Positions 1-8,768 of a DNA stretch of 64,000 nt are shown here, piece by piece. Location: assembly GCA_028285945.1 (NCBI GenBank), contig JAPYNE010000023.1, positions 24,333-88,332 on the forward strand, given 5' to 3'. Made by a program: the position numbers and the translations under genes. The first letter of the stretch is position 1. Each line of letters opens with the position of its first letter. The notes under the pieces were generated by a model. The model saw only the letters and a program-made list of their open reading frames with translations, had not been told where the DNA came from and searched no databases. The DNA is from Candidatus Foliamicus numerosus (GTDB lineage: Bacteria; Pseudomonadota; Gammaproteobacteria; Steroidobacterales; Foliamicaceae).

Positions 1-1
1 C

Positions 2-736
2 TATTTTTGCAGCGTGCTGCGACGCACTGCGCCAAGCCGGTCTGACCTTAATGGTTGGCAGCAGCTTTTGAGCAACTCGGATCTAATGTCCAAATCGGGA
101 GATGGTGCCTGCGCTTCGGTTGCGGGCTTGCTTCTGTTTGGCCTGAACCCCAATCGCCGATTGCCGCAGGCCGGCGTTACGGCGGCTGCGTTTCCAAACT
201 CCGCCAAGGACTACAACACCATGGATGAAGAGCGGATTCGCGGACCTCTTGCGCCCGTGGTTTCCGATAGCGGCGAATTGACGGAAGAAGGCGTGATCGA
301 CCGCGCGGTGGGCTTTGTCAGCCGAAACATGGGCAGCATTGCTTGGCTCGACGGTGCGCGTCGCCGGAGCAAACCGGCGCTGCCGCTGGACGCGGTGCGC
401 GAGGCCGTTGTGAATGCCGTGGCGCACCGCGACTACGCGCGCGAGGGCACCGATATCGAGGTGTCGCTCTATGTTGATCGTTTGGAGGTGATTTCCCCAG
501 GACGTTTGCCCAACGGCGTCACGGTAGAGAAGATGCGCGAGGGCGTGGTGCGCGTGGCCCGCAACGAACTGATCAAGGAGATTCTTCGAGACTACCGGTA
601 CATCGAGCACCAAGGCATGGGCGTGCGCAGTCGGATTGTCGAGTCGATGCGCCGCCATAACGGAACTGAGGCGGAGCTGGTCGAGGAGGACGACCGCTTT
701 ATTGTGCGTCTGTGGAAAAGCCAAGATGGCGCATGA
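2..736 (+). CDS. AlbA_2/ATP-binding regulator family protein, C-terminal part
   Basis: The frame is open to the left edge (codon starts at base 2), so the true start lies outside the window and the GTG at 14 is internal. About 244 residues are visible. They resemble the C-terminal half of the family that joins an AlbA_2 DNA-binding domain to a GHKL-type ATP-binding domain and is often annotated as a RecG-like or transcriptional regulator protein. Marks are AGLLLFGLNPNRRLPQAG in the linker, DAVREAVVNAVAHRDY (N-box-like, with the NAxxHRDY signature) and the segment HQGMGVRSRIVESMRRH near the end. It ends 17 bases before the convergent icd. Family assignment is fairly safe; the biological role is unknown. 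Confidence 0.75.
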   Translation, partial: YFCSVLRRTAPSRSDLNGWQQLLSNSDLMSKSGDGACASVAGLLLFGLNPNRRLPQAGVTAAAFPNSAKDYNTMDEERIRGPLAPVVSDSGELTEEGVIDRAVGFVSRNMGSIAWLDGARRRSKPALPLDAVREAVVNAVAHRDYAREGTDIEVSLYVDRLEVISPGRLPNGVTVEKMREGVVRVARNELIKEILRDYRYIEHQGMGVRSRIVESMRRHNGTEAELVEEDDRFIVRLWKSQDGA

Positions 737-753
737 CAGCGGGGTTGGGGCGC

Positions 754-2043
754 TCAGGCCTGCATGCTGGCGATCAGCCGGTCGGCGAACTCGCTGCACT
801 TGACTTTGGTGGCATCGTCCATCAGGCGGTGGAAATCGTAGGTGACGGCGCGTTGGCCGATCACGGCGTTCATGGCCTCGATAATCGCTTGGGCTGCCTC
901 GTTCCAGCCCAGATGCCGCAGCATCATTTCGCCGGACAGGATCAGCGATCCCGGGTTCACCATGTCCTTGTCGGCATACTTGGGCGCGGTCCCGTGCGTG
1001 GCCTCGAACACGGCATGGCCGGTGTCGCTGTTGATATTGCCGCCCGGGGCGATCCCGATGCCGCCCACTTGCGCCGCCAGCGCGTCGGACAGGTAGTCGC
1101 CGTTCAGATTGGTGGTGGCGATCACATCGAAACTGTGCGCCCGGGTGAGCACTTGCTGCAAGGCGATATCGGCGATTGCGTCCTTCATCAGGATGGCGCC
1201 GCCGTCCAGCGCCGCCTTCTGCTGGGCGTTCGCGGCGGCCTCGCCCTTGTGCTCCTTGGCGCGGTCCCATTGCCGCCAAGTGTAGAAGCGCCCGCCGTAG
1301 TCGTTCTCGGCCAAGTCGTAGGCCCAGTTGCGGAACGCGCCTTCGGTGTATTTCATGATGTTGCCCTTGTGAACCAGCGTTACGCTGCGGCGCTGCTGCG
1401 CGACGGCGTAATCCAGGGCGGCGCGCACCAGCCGCCAAGTGCCTTCGCGGGACACGGGCTTCAAGCCGATGCCGGAGGAACCCGGGAAGCGCATCTTGGC
1501 ATGGCGTTCCGGGAAGTGCTCCTTGAGCAGAGCCAAAAAGCGCGCGGTATCTTCCTGGCCCTCTTCGAACTCCGCGCCGGCGTAGATGTCCTCCGTGTTC
1601 TCGCGGAAAATCACCATATCCACCGCCCCGGGATCGCGCACCGGCGAAGGCACGCCCTCGAACCAGCGCACCGGCCGCTGGCACACGTAAAGATCCAGAA
1701 TCTGCCGGATCGCCACGTTCAGCGAGCGGATGCCGCCGCCCACGGGCGTGGTGAGCGGCCCCTTGATGGCCACGCGATATTCGCGGATGGCTTCGATGGT
1801 TTCGTCGGGAAGCCAGTTGTCGAATTTCCTGAACGCCGCCTCGCCGGCATACACTTCCATCCACATCAGCCGCCGCTTCCCGCCGTAGGCTGCCGCCACC
1901 GCCGCGTCCAGCACCCGCACCGTGGCGCGCCAGATGTCCGGCCCCGTGCCGTCGCCGCGGATGAAGGGGATGACGGGGCGGTCGGGCACGCTGATCGCCG
2001 TGCCGTTCATAGTGATTTTTTCGCCATTTTGCGGAATCTGCAT
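754..2043 (-). CDS. icd: NADP-dependent isocitrate dehydrogenase
   Basis: Oxidative decarboxylation of isocitrate to 2-oxoglutarate in the TCA cycle, in the cytosol. The 429-residue length matches the bacterial homodimeric NADP enzyme (about 416-430). Visible signatures are [20 protein letters not shown] at the N-terminus, [20 protein letters not shown], where the Ser of IRSLN is the substrate-binding and AceK phosphorylation site in E. coli, [13 protein letters not shown], and the metal and NADP motifs [18 protein letters not shown] and [14 protein letters not shown]. The start ATG at 2043 sits in front of [12 protein letters not shown]. It stands alone, convergent with the fragment at the left edge and divergent from the channel gene at 2279. 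The 235 bases between icd and that gene show no further feature I can support. Confidence 0.97.
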   Translation of the reverse strand: MQIPQNGEKITMNGTAISVPDRPVIPFIRGDGTGPDIWRATVRVLDAAVAAAYGGKRRLMWMEVYAGEAAFRKFDNWLPDETIEAIREYRVAIKGPLTTPVGGGIRSLNVAIRQILDLYVCQRPVRWFEGVPSPVRDPGAVDMVIFRENTEDIYAGAEFEEGQEDTARFLALLKEHFPERHAKMRFPGSSGIGLKPVSREGTWRLVRAALDYAVAQQRRSVTLVHKGNIMKYTEGAFRNWAYDLAENDYGGRFYTWRQWDRAKEHKGEAAANAQQKAALDGGAILMKDAIADIALQQVLTRAHSFDVIATTNLNGDYLSDALAAQVGGIGIAPGGNINSDTGHAVFEATHGTAPKYADKDMVNPGSLILSGEMMLRHLGWNEAAQAIIEAMNAVIGQRAVTYDFHRLMDDATKVKCSEFADRLIASMQA

Positions 2044-2278
2044 GCCACCGATCCTGATACTCGTAAAAGGTGCGGCAGAATTATCCGCATCAGGTCAGAA
2101 CGGGGCAAGGCCGCGCGGCTCCGCGCCGCGGCCCGGCGGCGGGCGTGAACGATGGTCATCCGAGGCTGACGGCGGGGTCCAAGGGGCGCTGCGGAAGCTA
2201 TTCCATGCGGGAATGCGGCTGAACAAAGTTGGAGTCTTGAGCGTGCGGGGTGCCAGCGCGGCGGATAGGCTGTAAACT

Positions 2279-3574
2279 ATGGGCAGCGAGCCGTGGCAAA
2301 ATAACTGGATGCCTATGCGATTTGCAAATCATGAACGCATTGGAAGGCGTGTTGAATATACGCAGGAGCGGTTTTCCTGGAGCGGTTATGCTGGCTTCTT
2401 CGCCTGCACGGCCATGCTAGCGGCTTTAGCCGCGTTGCCCGTTCGGGCGCTGGATTTTGGCGAAGCGGTTGCCGGCGGAAACACTGCGCTTGGTTTTCGT
2501 TATCGTATTGAATCGGTTTCCCAAGACGGAATCGAAAAGGACGCGCTGGCATCAACCGCCCGCGCCCGCCTGACGTGGAATTCCGCAGACTCGGATGGCT
2601 TCGCTTTCGGTGCCGAAGCCGACTACTCGCTGATTCTCGGCATTGAGGACTTCAATTCCACCACTAACGGTAAGACGCAATACCCGATCGTGGCCGATCC
2701 GGAAGGATTTGATCTTAACCAGGCCTTCCTGAAATACAGCCAGGACAATGCCACGTTTACGCTGGGCCGCCAGCGGATCAATCACGGCACGCAGCGCTTT
2801 ATGGGTGGCGTGGCCTACCGCAACAACGAGCAGACCTACGACGGCGTTCGCGTGCAGGCTTCCGCCGGCGCGCTCAACCTGGACTACGCCTTCGTGGGCA
2901 ACATCAACCGGATTTTCGGGCCCGGCGATGGCGCGCAGCCCGGCGATTGGCACGGCAACTCGCATGTCTTGCGCGCAACTTTCTCCGCCGCGCCCGGGCA
3001 CACGCTGGCCGGCTACGCCTACCTTTGGGATCTCGAAAACGACAATGGCCCCGCCAACGCCAACTCCACTTACGGCCTGGAGTATGTGGGCGCTTTCGAT
3101 CCGCTCACGATTACGGCGGCGGCTTCAAGCCAAAGCGACTACGGCGAAAATCCAGTGGCGTACGATGCCACGCACTACCTGATCCAAGGCGATCTCAAAC
3201 TTGGGGGTTTGAGCATTACGGGGGCCTACGAGGTGGTGGGAAGCGACGATGGCGCCGCGCAGTTCCGCTTTCCGGCCGCCACCCTGCACAAGTTCCAAGG
3301 CTGGACGGACAAGTTCCTGATTGCGCCACCCACAGGTGTGCGCGATGCCTGGGTGAGCGTGGGCGGCAAGCTCGGCGGCGCCACCGTAACCGGGGTGTTC
3401 CACGATTATCGCGCCGATTCCGGGGGTGCGGATTACGGCCAGGAACTGGGCTTTGCGGTCACCTATCCGCTTCGCGACAACCTGTCGCTTTTACTCAAGG
3501 CCTCGCACTATTCGGCGGATGAGTTCGCCACCGACACCACCAAGGCTTGGCTGATGCTTGGCTGGAAGTGGTAG
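2279..3574 (+). CDS. outer-membrane porin-like protein (alginate-export-like barrel)
   Basis: A 431-residue predicted outer-membrane beta-barrel. A hydrophobic signal-like stretch (FFACTAMLAALAALP) ends in an AxA-like site (VRALDF) near residue 58. From there the chain alternates short beta strands such as LGFRYRIESVS, ARLTWNS and FAFGAEADYSLILG, and it ends in an aromatic residue (MLGWKW), the typical C-terminal barrel signal. The segment FTLGRQRINHGTQRFMGGVAYRNNEQ resembles alginate-export/OprD-like channels. The start is uncertain: ATGs at 2309 and 2315 would shorten an unusually long pre-signal region and look more natural. Just after the stop lies palindrome locus A. The substrate cannot be told from the sequence. 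Confidence 0.7.
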   Translation: MGSEPWQNNWMPMRFANHERIGRRVEYTQERFSWSGYAGFFACTAMLAALAALPVRALDFGEAVAGGNTALGFRYRIESVSQDGIEKDALASTARARLTWNSADSDGFAFGAEADYSLILGIEDFNSTTNGKTQYPIVADPEGFDLNQAFLKYSQDNATFTLGRQRINHGTQRFMGGVAYRNNEQTYDGVRVQASAGALNLDYAFVGNINRIFGPGDGAQPGDWHGNSHVLRATFSAAPGHTLAGYAYLWDLENDNGPANANSTYGLEYVGAFDPLTITAAASSQSDYGENPVAYDATHYLIQGDLKLGGLSITGAYEVVGSDDGAAQFRFPAATLHKFQGWTDKFLIAPPTGVRDAWVSVGGKLGGATVTGVFHDYRADSGGADYGQELGFAVTYPLRDNLSLLLKASHYSADEFATDTTKAWLMLGWKW

Positions 3575-3599
3575 CCCGCCAGCTGCGTCTTGCTTCCTC

Positions 3600-3816
3600 G
3601 CCCTGCGCTTGCCCCGCTTCCGCAGGAGACGCATGAAGTCATCCTGACGCTTGGCGAAGGCATCCCTGCCTTCGACACTCCTGCGGAAGCGGAGCAAGCA
3701 CAGGGCTTTTAGCCGCCGCTGTCCCGGCTCCGCAGGAGACGCATGAAGTCGTCCTGACGCTTGGCGAAGGCATCCCTGCCTTCGACACTCCTGCGGAAGC
3801 GGGGCAAGCACAAAGC
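3600..3816 (+). repeat. palindromic element locus A (two forward cores, A1 and A2)
   Basis: Two successive copies of the palindromic family. A1 has arms 3600-3628 and 3678-3706 (27 of 29 positions complementary) around a 49-base core at 3629-3677. A2 has a degraded left arm (about 17 bases before 3739), a core at 3739-3787 and a right arm at 3788-3816. The cores keep the ACGCATGAA start, the GCTTGGCG middle and the GACA end of other loci. However, hairpin 1 is GTCATCCTGAC instead of CCCATCCATGGG, and hairpin 2 has stem CGAAGGCA/TGCCTTCG instead of CGGCGGC/GCCGCCG, both compensated. The locus lies between convergent genes and supplies the 3' end of the symporter gene on the minus strand. Confidence 0.8.
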
Positions 3817-5448
3817 GCCGATGCCTTCGGGCGAAATGCCGAACAGCCAGTTTTCGGGCGTGTTGGCGGCGAACGGCGCCACGAATACCCCCTTGAAATA
3901 AACGATGTAGCCCATGGTGAAGACCAGCCCGCTCAGCATCCCGGCTATCGCGCCCTGCTTGTTCACGCGCAGCGACAGGATGCCCAGCAGGATGGCGGGA
4001 AACAGGGAGGCGGCGGCCAGTCCAAAGGCCAGCGCCACCACTTCGGCCACGAAGCCTGGCGGGTTGAAGCCCAGGTAGCCGGCCAGAAGCACCGCCACGG
4101 CGGCGCTGATCCGCCCGGCGCGCAGTTCCGCTCGCTCCGAGATGTTGCGCGCGAACACGCTCTTGATCAGATCGTGCGAAACGGCGGCCGAGATCACGAG
4201 CAGCAGGCCGGCGGCGGTGGATAGCGCGGCGGCGATGCCGCCCGCCGCCACCAGCGCGATCACCCAGTTCGGCAACTGCGCGATTTCCGGGTTGGCGAGC
4301 ACGATGATGTCGCGGTCCACGGTGAGCTCATTGCCGCGCCAGCCCTCGGCTTCGGCGCGGACGGCAAATTCCGGGTTGGCGTCGTTGTAGTACTGGATGC
4401 GCCCGTCGCCGTTTAAGTCCTGAAAACGCAGCAGTCCGGTTTCCTCCCAAGTGCGGAACCAGCCGGGCCGGTCCTCGTAGCGCAGATTGGCCGTTTCCTC
4501 GAACACCGGGCCGGTTTGTATCGTGGCGGTGAGGTTCAGCCGGGCTAGCGCGCCCACCGCCGGCGCCGTGGTGTAGAGAATGGCGATGAACAGCAGCGCG
4601 TAGCCGGCGGAAGCGCGAGCATCGCGCACCCTGGGCACGGTGAAGAACCGCACCAGCACATGCGGCAGGCCGGCCGTGCCGATCATCAGCGCCAAGGTAA
4701 TGAAGAAGATGTCCGCAGTGCTTTTCGAGCCGCTGGTGAATGCCGTGAAGCCGAGATCCGTTACGATGCGGTCCAGCGTTTCCAGCAGCCGACCGCCGCC
4801 GTCGAGCACTTCGCTGCCGAACGCCGCCTGGGGCAGGGCAACGCCGGTGACCTGAAGCGAGATGAACGCCGCCGGAACCGTATAGGCGAAGATGAGCACG
4901 CAGTATTGCGCCACCTGGGTGTAGGTGATGCCCTTCATCCCGCCCAGAACGGCATACAGGAACACCACGCCCATGCCCACCGCCAATCCTACGCTGATAT
5001 CCACGCTCAGAAAGCGCGAGAACACGATGCCCACGCCGCGCATCTGCCCCGCCACGTAGGTGAACGAGATCACGATCAGGCAAATCACCGCCACCACGCG
5101 CGCCGCATCCGAGTAGTAGCGCTCGCCGATGAAGTCGGGCACTGTGAACTTGCCGAAGCGCCGCAGGTAGGGTGCCAGCAGCAAAGCCAGCAGCACGTAG
5201 CCGCCGGTCCAGCCCATCAGGTAAACGGAGCTGTCGTACCCCAGAAAGGCGATCAGGCCCGCCATCGAGATAAACGAGGCCGCCGACATCCAGTCGGCCG
5301 CGGTGGCCATCCCGTTGGCCACCGGATGCACATGCTTGCCGGCCACATAAAAATCGCCTGTGGTGCGCGCCTTGGACCAGAACGCAATGCCGATGTAGAG
5401 GGCGAACGAAAGCCCCACAACGATATAGGTGAGCGTCTTGAGGCCCAT
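3709..5448 (-). CDS. sodium:solute symporter (VC_2705/ActP-like), altered C-terminus
   Basis: Large subunit of a sodium/solute symporter of the VC_2705/acetate-permease-like branch of the SSS family, an inner-membrane protein. It has many hydrophobic helices and typical motifs: DFYVAGKHVHPVANGMATAA, DWMSAASFISMAGLIAFLGY, VLGGMKGITYTQVAQYCVL and GTAGLPHVLVRFFTVPRVRD. The small DUF4212 partner lies one base upstream, which fixes the subfamily. The last about 35 residues (from LPRFRRSVEGRDAF onward) are not symporter-like. They are the minus-strand translation of palindromic element A2, so the usual final membrane segment appears replaced. Whether it still works is unclear. The substrate is probably a small carboxylate, by family analogy only. 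Confidence 0.9.
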   Translation of the reverse strand: MGLKTLTYIVVGLSFALYIGIAFWSKARTTGDFYVAGKHVHPVANGMATAADWMSAASFISMAGLIAFLGYDSSVYLMGWTGGYVLLALLLAPYLRRFGKFTVPDFIGERYYSDAARVVAVICLIVISFTYVAGQMRGVGIVFSRFLSVDISVGLAVGMGVVFLYAVLGGMKGITYTQVAQYCVLIFAYTVPAAFISLQVTGVALPQAAFGSEVLDGGGRLLETLDRIVTDLGFTAFTSGSKSTADIFFITLALMIGTAGLPHVLVRFFTVPRVRDARASAGYALLFIAILYTTAPAVGALARLNLTATIQTGPVFEETANLRYEDRPGWFRTWEETGLLRFQDLNGDGRIQYYNDANPEFAVRAEAEGWRGNELTVDRDIIVLANPEIAQLPNWVIALVAAGGIAAALSTAAGLLLVISAAVSHDLIKSVFARNISERAELRAGRISAAVAVLLAGYLGFNPPGFVAEVVALAFGLAAASLFPAILLGILSLRVNKQGAIAGMLSGLVFTMGYIVYFKGVFVAPFAANTPENWLFGISPEGIGALCLPRFRRSVEGRDAFAKRQDDFMRLLRSRDSGG

Positions 5449-5697
5449 TCAGTCCTCTCTCACCCCGTGCTTGCGGTCGATCCGGTTCATCAGCGCCACG
5501 TACACGAAGATCAGCGCCAGAAAGCCGTATAGGCTCCCTTGCTGCGCGAACCAGAATCCCAGCTTGAAGCCGCCCAGCGTGAACTGGTTGAGAAAATCCG
5601 CCAGCAGCACTCCGCAGCCGAAGGAAATGGCGAACCATACGGCCAGCAAAATCAGCGCCAGCCGCAGATTCTCCCCCCAGTACGACAGCTTGCTCAT
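5449..5697 (-). CDS. DUF4212 small subunit of sodium/solute symporter
   Basis: An 82-residue protein with two hydrophobic segments (LALILLAVWFAISFGCGVLL and a second around YGFLALIFVYVALMNRID) and the short charged C-terminus typical of DUF4212 proteins. These are always encoded just upstream of a VC_2705-type symporter and are thought to be its small membrane subunit. Here the stop abuts the ATG of the large subunit, so the two are surely co-transcribed and probably translationally coupled. The 247 bases between this gene and gloB (5698-5944) contain only a weak hydrophobic reading frame that I do not accept as a gene. Confidence 0.9.
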   Translation of the reverse strand: MSKLSYWGENLRLALILLAVWFAISFGCGVLLADFLNQFTLGGFKLGFWFAQQGSLYGFLALIFVYVALMNRIDRKHGVRED

Positions 5698-5944
5698 GAT
5701 CCCGCCCTCTTATCCGAAAACTAAAGTGTAGCGGCGCTTAACTTCCAAGTCGGTTCGACGATCTACTTGATCGGGATGGGACTTCTCATGATTATCTTGA
5801 TCGGTCTCCCGTTCATCATCGCATCCGGGGCTTTCCGGTTCATCATGTTGATCTTGGCGACTATTCACGCGGCGGTCGACAAGGACCTGGACTGCCTTCA
5901 TGAGCCTCCCGTTTCTCAAGCAGGGCGGACTGCTCAATTCGCTG

Positions 5945-6715
5945 CTAGAAGCGGTCCTTGCGCCGCCTGACCTCGGCGAAGACTTCAACGTCGGCGGCGT
6001 CCTCCATTCCCAGTTGCGCGCGGATGCCCTTGCTGTCCGGGCGCAGGAACGGATTGGTGCGTTTCTCCTGGTGCAGGGTTGTGGGCACGGTCGGATGCCC
6101 CTCCGCGCGCAGGCGCGCCACTTCCTCCATGCGCTTGATCAGCGCCTTGTTGCCCGGGTCCACGGTGAGCGCGAAGCGGCCGTTGGCCTGCGTGTATTCG
6201 TGCGCGCAGTAGATGCGGGTGCGCCCGGGCCAGTTCATCAGCTTCTGCAGCGAGGTCCACATCTGCTCCGGCGAGCCCTCGAACAGGCGACCGCAGCCCA
6301 TAGCGAACAGGGTGTCGCCCACGAAGGCGGCATCCTCGCCGGGGAAGTAATAAACGATGTGGCCGCGGGTGTGGCCGGGCGTGTCGAACACTTGGGCTTC
6401 GGCGCTGCCGAATTCCAGCGTTTCGCCCTCGCCAACCTGGAGGTCGATGCCGGGGATGCGCATGGCGTCGGCGCTGGGCCCGACAATGATGCAGCCGGTG
6501 TGTTCCTTCAGCCACAGGTTGCCGCCGGCATGGTCGGGATGGTGGTGGGTGTTGAGGATGTGCGTCAGGCGCCAGCCCTTGCGCTTAAGTTCGCGCCGGA
6601 TGGCCTTGGGGTCGGGTGTGTCGATGGCGGCGGTCAGGCCGGACAGGCGCTCGCGAATCAGAAACCCGTAGTTGTCCGACAAGCAGGGGAATTGGTGGAT
6701 CTGCAGCAGGGCCAC
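5945..6715 (-). CDS. gloB: hydroxyacylglutathione hydrolase (glyoxalase II)
   Basis: Hydrolyses S-lactoylglutathione to lactate and glutathione in methylglyoxal detoxification. The 256 residues are the normal length. The metallo-beta-lactamase metal motif THHHPDHAGG lies near residue 56, followed by DTPGHTRGHIVYYF, VGDTLFAMGCGRLFEG and YCAHEYTQANGRFAL, which carry the remaining zinc and substrate ligands. The C-terminal glyoxalase II domain (EKRTNPFLRPDS) is present. The ATG at 6715 directly follows the moaB stop at 6716, so the two form a minus-strand pair with no obvious functional link. Confidence 0.96.
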   Translation of the reverse strand: MALLQIHQFPCLSDNYGFLIRERLSGLTAAIDTPDPKAIRRELKRKGWRLTHILNTHHHPDHAGGNLWLKEHTGCIIVGPSADAMRIPGIDLQVGEGETLEFGSAEAQVFDTPGHTRGHIVYYFPGEDAAFVGDTLFAMGCGRLFEGSPEQMWTSLQKLMNWPGRTRIYCAHEYTQANGRFALTVDPGNKALIKRMEEVARLRAEGHPTVPTTLHQEKRTNPFLRPDSKGIRAQLGMEDAADVEVFAEVRRRKDRF

Positions 6716-7240
6716 TTACGTTTCCCTGAGGCGGGGCCTGAGTTCGGCCAAGTTGCAGGGACGGGTGCGAGTGTCGAGCTGGGCCTCGATGAGCTGGTCC
6801 CAGCCGGTGGCCACGGCGTTGCGTGAGCCGGGCAGGCAGAACACGAAGGTGCCGTTGGCCAGACCCGCCAAGCAGCGAGACTGCAGCGTGGAAGTGCCGA
6901 TGTCCTCGTACGACAGCACCCGGAATATCTCGCCGAAGCCTTCGATCTGCTTATCGAGCAGCGGCTCGACCGCTTCCGGCGTGCCGTCGCGCCCGGTCAG
7001 GCCCGTGCCGCCCGTAGTGATGACGGCATCCACCCCTTCATCCGCAATCCACCGCGAAACCACGGCCCTGATGCGGTACCGGTGGTCCGGTTCCAGCAGC
7101 CGCTGGTGCAGCTGGTGCCCGGCGCCGGCGATACGCTCTGCCAGCAGCGCGCCCGAATCGTCCGTTTCCAGCGTCCGGCTGTCCGAAATCGTTAGCACGG
7201 CGATGCTCAACGGCAGAAATGTGTCTGACTTTTCATCCAA
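6716..7240 (-). CDS. moaB: molybdenum cofactor biosynthesis protein MoaB/Mog
   Basis: A 174-residue MoCF-biosynthesis-fold protein that adenylylates molybdopterin (or plays the MoaB role) before molybdenum insertion by MoeA. Motifs are LTISDSRTLETDDSGALLAE at the N-terminus, the hallmark TTGGTGLTGRDGTPEAVEP loop, and VFCLPGSRNAVATGWDQLI. MoeA lies 1.5 kb away (8769-9980), and a molybdenum hydroxylase cluster begins at 12665, so these genes plausibly supply its cofactor. Mog and MoaB are hard to separate by eye; the length favours MoaB. Confidence 0.92.
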   Translation of the reverse strand: MDEKSDTFLPLSIAVLTISDSRTLETDDSGALLAERIAGAGHQLHQRLLEPDHRYRIRAVVSRWIADEGVDAVITTGGTGLTGRDGTPEAVEPLLDKQIEGFGEIFRVLSYEDIGTSTLQSRCLAGLANGTFVFCLPGSRNAVATGWDQLIEAQLDTRTRPCNLAELRPRLRET

Positions 7241-7250
7241 GCTTGCGCTC

Positions 7251-7295
7251 TCCGTAACGAAATGATTCTACGATACCGGATTTCGTAATAACGGA
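7251..7295. promoter_or_regulatory. imperfect inverted repeat in moaB/aminotransferase divergent region
   Basis: The half-site TCCGTAACGAAAT (7251-7263) faces ATTTCGT...ACGGA (7280-7295), with a 3-base bulge in the right half and 16 bases between them. It lies in the 102-bp gap between the divergent moaB and aminotransferase genes and is locally AT-rich, so it could be an operator. No regulator gene is adjacent. The assignment is only positional. Confidence 0.3.
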
Positions 7296-7342
7296 GCCTT
7301 GCGCTCGCATTTTATGGATCAAGGCTGGTAGGGTACCAAGCC

Positions 7343-8677
7343 ATGGATACAAGAAAGAATGCGACGACTGATCTGCCGGATTTGCAGGCGTACTGGATGC
7401 CGTTCACGGCCAACCGGCAATTCAAGCGCGACCCGCGTTTCGTGGTGGATGCCCAAGGCATGTATTACACGACTCACGAAGGCGAGCAGATGCTCGATGG
7501 CGCTTCAGGGCTCTGGTGCTGCGCCGCCGGGCACTGCCATCCGCACATCGTGGCCGCGATCCAGGAGCAGGCCGAGAAGCTGGATTACTACACCGCGTTT
7601 CAGATGGGCTATCCGCGCACTTTCGCGCTGGCCAACCGGTTGGCCGGGATGGCGCCGGAGGGCCTGTCGAGCGTGTTTTTCACCAATTCCGGTTCGGAAT
7701 CGGTCGATACGGCGCTGAAAATCGCGCTTGCCTGGCACCGCTTGCGCGGCGAGGGCCACCGGGTGCGGTTGATCGGGCGCCAGAAGGGCTACCACGGCGT
7801 GGGCTTCGGCGGCATTTCGGTGGGCGGCATCTCGTCGAACCGCAAGCTGTTCGGAGCGCTGCTGGCGGGCGTGGACCACCTTGGGCACACGCAGAATCTT
7901 GAGCGCCAGGCATTCAGCCGCGGACAGCCGGACTGGGGCGCCCACCTAGCCGACGAACTGGAGGAGATCGCGGCGCTGCATGACGCCTCGACCATTGCCG
8001 CGGTGATCATTGAGCCGATCGCCTGTTCAGGCGGCGTTCTAGTCCCGCCCAAGGGCTATCTGGAACGGATTCGCGAGATCTGCAATAAGCACGGGCTGCT
8101 GCTGATCTTCGACGAGGTCATCACGGGCTTCGGACGCACGGGCGAGGCGTTCGCTTCGCAGACCTTCGGCGTGACGCCCGATATCATCACGCTGGCCAAG
8201 GGCCTGACCAGCGGCTCCGTGCCGATGGGCGCGGTGCTGGTGCGCCGCGACATCTACGACGATTTCATGCAGGGCCCCGAGCAGCTCATCGAGTTTGCGC
8301 ACGGCTACACCTATTCGGGCCATCCGCTGGCCGTGGCGGCCGCGCACGGTGCGCTGGACGTGTATCAGGACCAGGGACTCTTCGAGCGCGGGAAGGAAAC
8401 CGGCAAGCTGCTGGGCGACGCGCTGCAGGCGCTGAAAGGCAAGCCCTACGTGATCGATATCCGCGATTTCGGGATGCTGGGCGCGGTGGAACTGGAGCCG
8501 GTGCCGAACAAGCCCACGGCCCGCGCGCAGGAGGCCTTCCGGTATTGCTTCGAAAACGGCCTGCTGGTGCGCACCACCGGCGACACCATCGCCGTATGTC
8601 CCGCCCTGATCGCAGAGGAATCGCACATTGCCGAGATCGTGGAGAAGCTTGCCCGCGTTCTCGACTCTCTTTCGTAG
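7343..8677 (+). CDS. class III aminotransferase (omega-amino acid:pyruvate type)
   Basis: A PLP-dependent class III (fold type I) aminotransferase of 444 residues. It begins with the LPDLQAYWMPFTANRQF segment typical of omega-amino acid:pyruvate (beta-alanine:pyruvate) transaminases. It has FTNSGSESVDTALKIALAWH for phosphate binding, LLIFDEVITGFGRTG with the Asp that contacts the pyridine nitrogen, and ITLAKGLTSGSVPMGAVLV, whose Lys forms the Schiff base. It would move an amino group from an omega-amino acid or amine to pyruvate. It is transcribed alone, divergent from moaB. The substrate is inferred from family resemblance. Confidence 0.92.
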   Translation: MDTRKNATTDLPDLQAYWMPFTANRQFKRDPRFVVDAQGMYYTTHEGEQMLDGASGLWCCAAGHCHPHIVAAIQEQAEKLDYYTAFQMGYPRTFALANRLAGMAPEGLSSVFFTNSGSESVDTALKIALAWHRLRGEGHRVRLIGRQKGYHGVGFGGISVGGISSNRKLFGALLAGVDHLGHTQNLERQAFSRGQPDWGAHLADELEEIAALHDASTIAAVIIEPIACSGGVLVPPKGYLERIREICNKHGLLLIFDEVITGFGRTGEAFASQTFGVTPDIITLAKGLTSGSVPMGAVLVRRDIYDDFMQGPEQLIEFAHGYTYSGHPLAVAAAHGALDVYQDQGLFERGKETGKLLGDALQALKGKPYVIDIRDFGMLGAVELEPVPNKPTARAQEAFRYCFENGLLVRTTGDTIAVCPALIAEESHIAEIVEKLARVLDSLS

Positions 8678-8768
8678 CAGTGCGCCATGAGTGCCGCGCG
8701 CAGAGACACGCGCAAGCACGCCGGGTCCACCATTGCTGCGATGTCCTCGGCCCGCGCCGCCTTCCGAG

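Noticed and set aside
5767-5970. 67-residue hydrophobic frame between DUF4212 and gloB
   Set aside because: One hydrophobic run (LLMIILIGLPFIIASGAF) but it overlaps the end of gloB, has no clear ribosome site and no recognisable family; the DNA shows short degenerate repeats instead.
8678-8768. Small gene between the aminotransferase and moeA
   Set aside because: Only 90 bases; the minus-strand frame LARKAARAEDIAAMVDP has no start or recognisable family.
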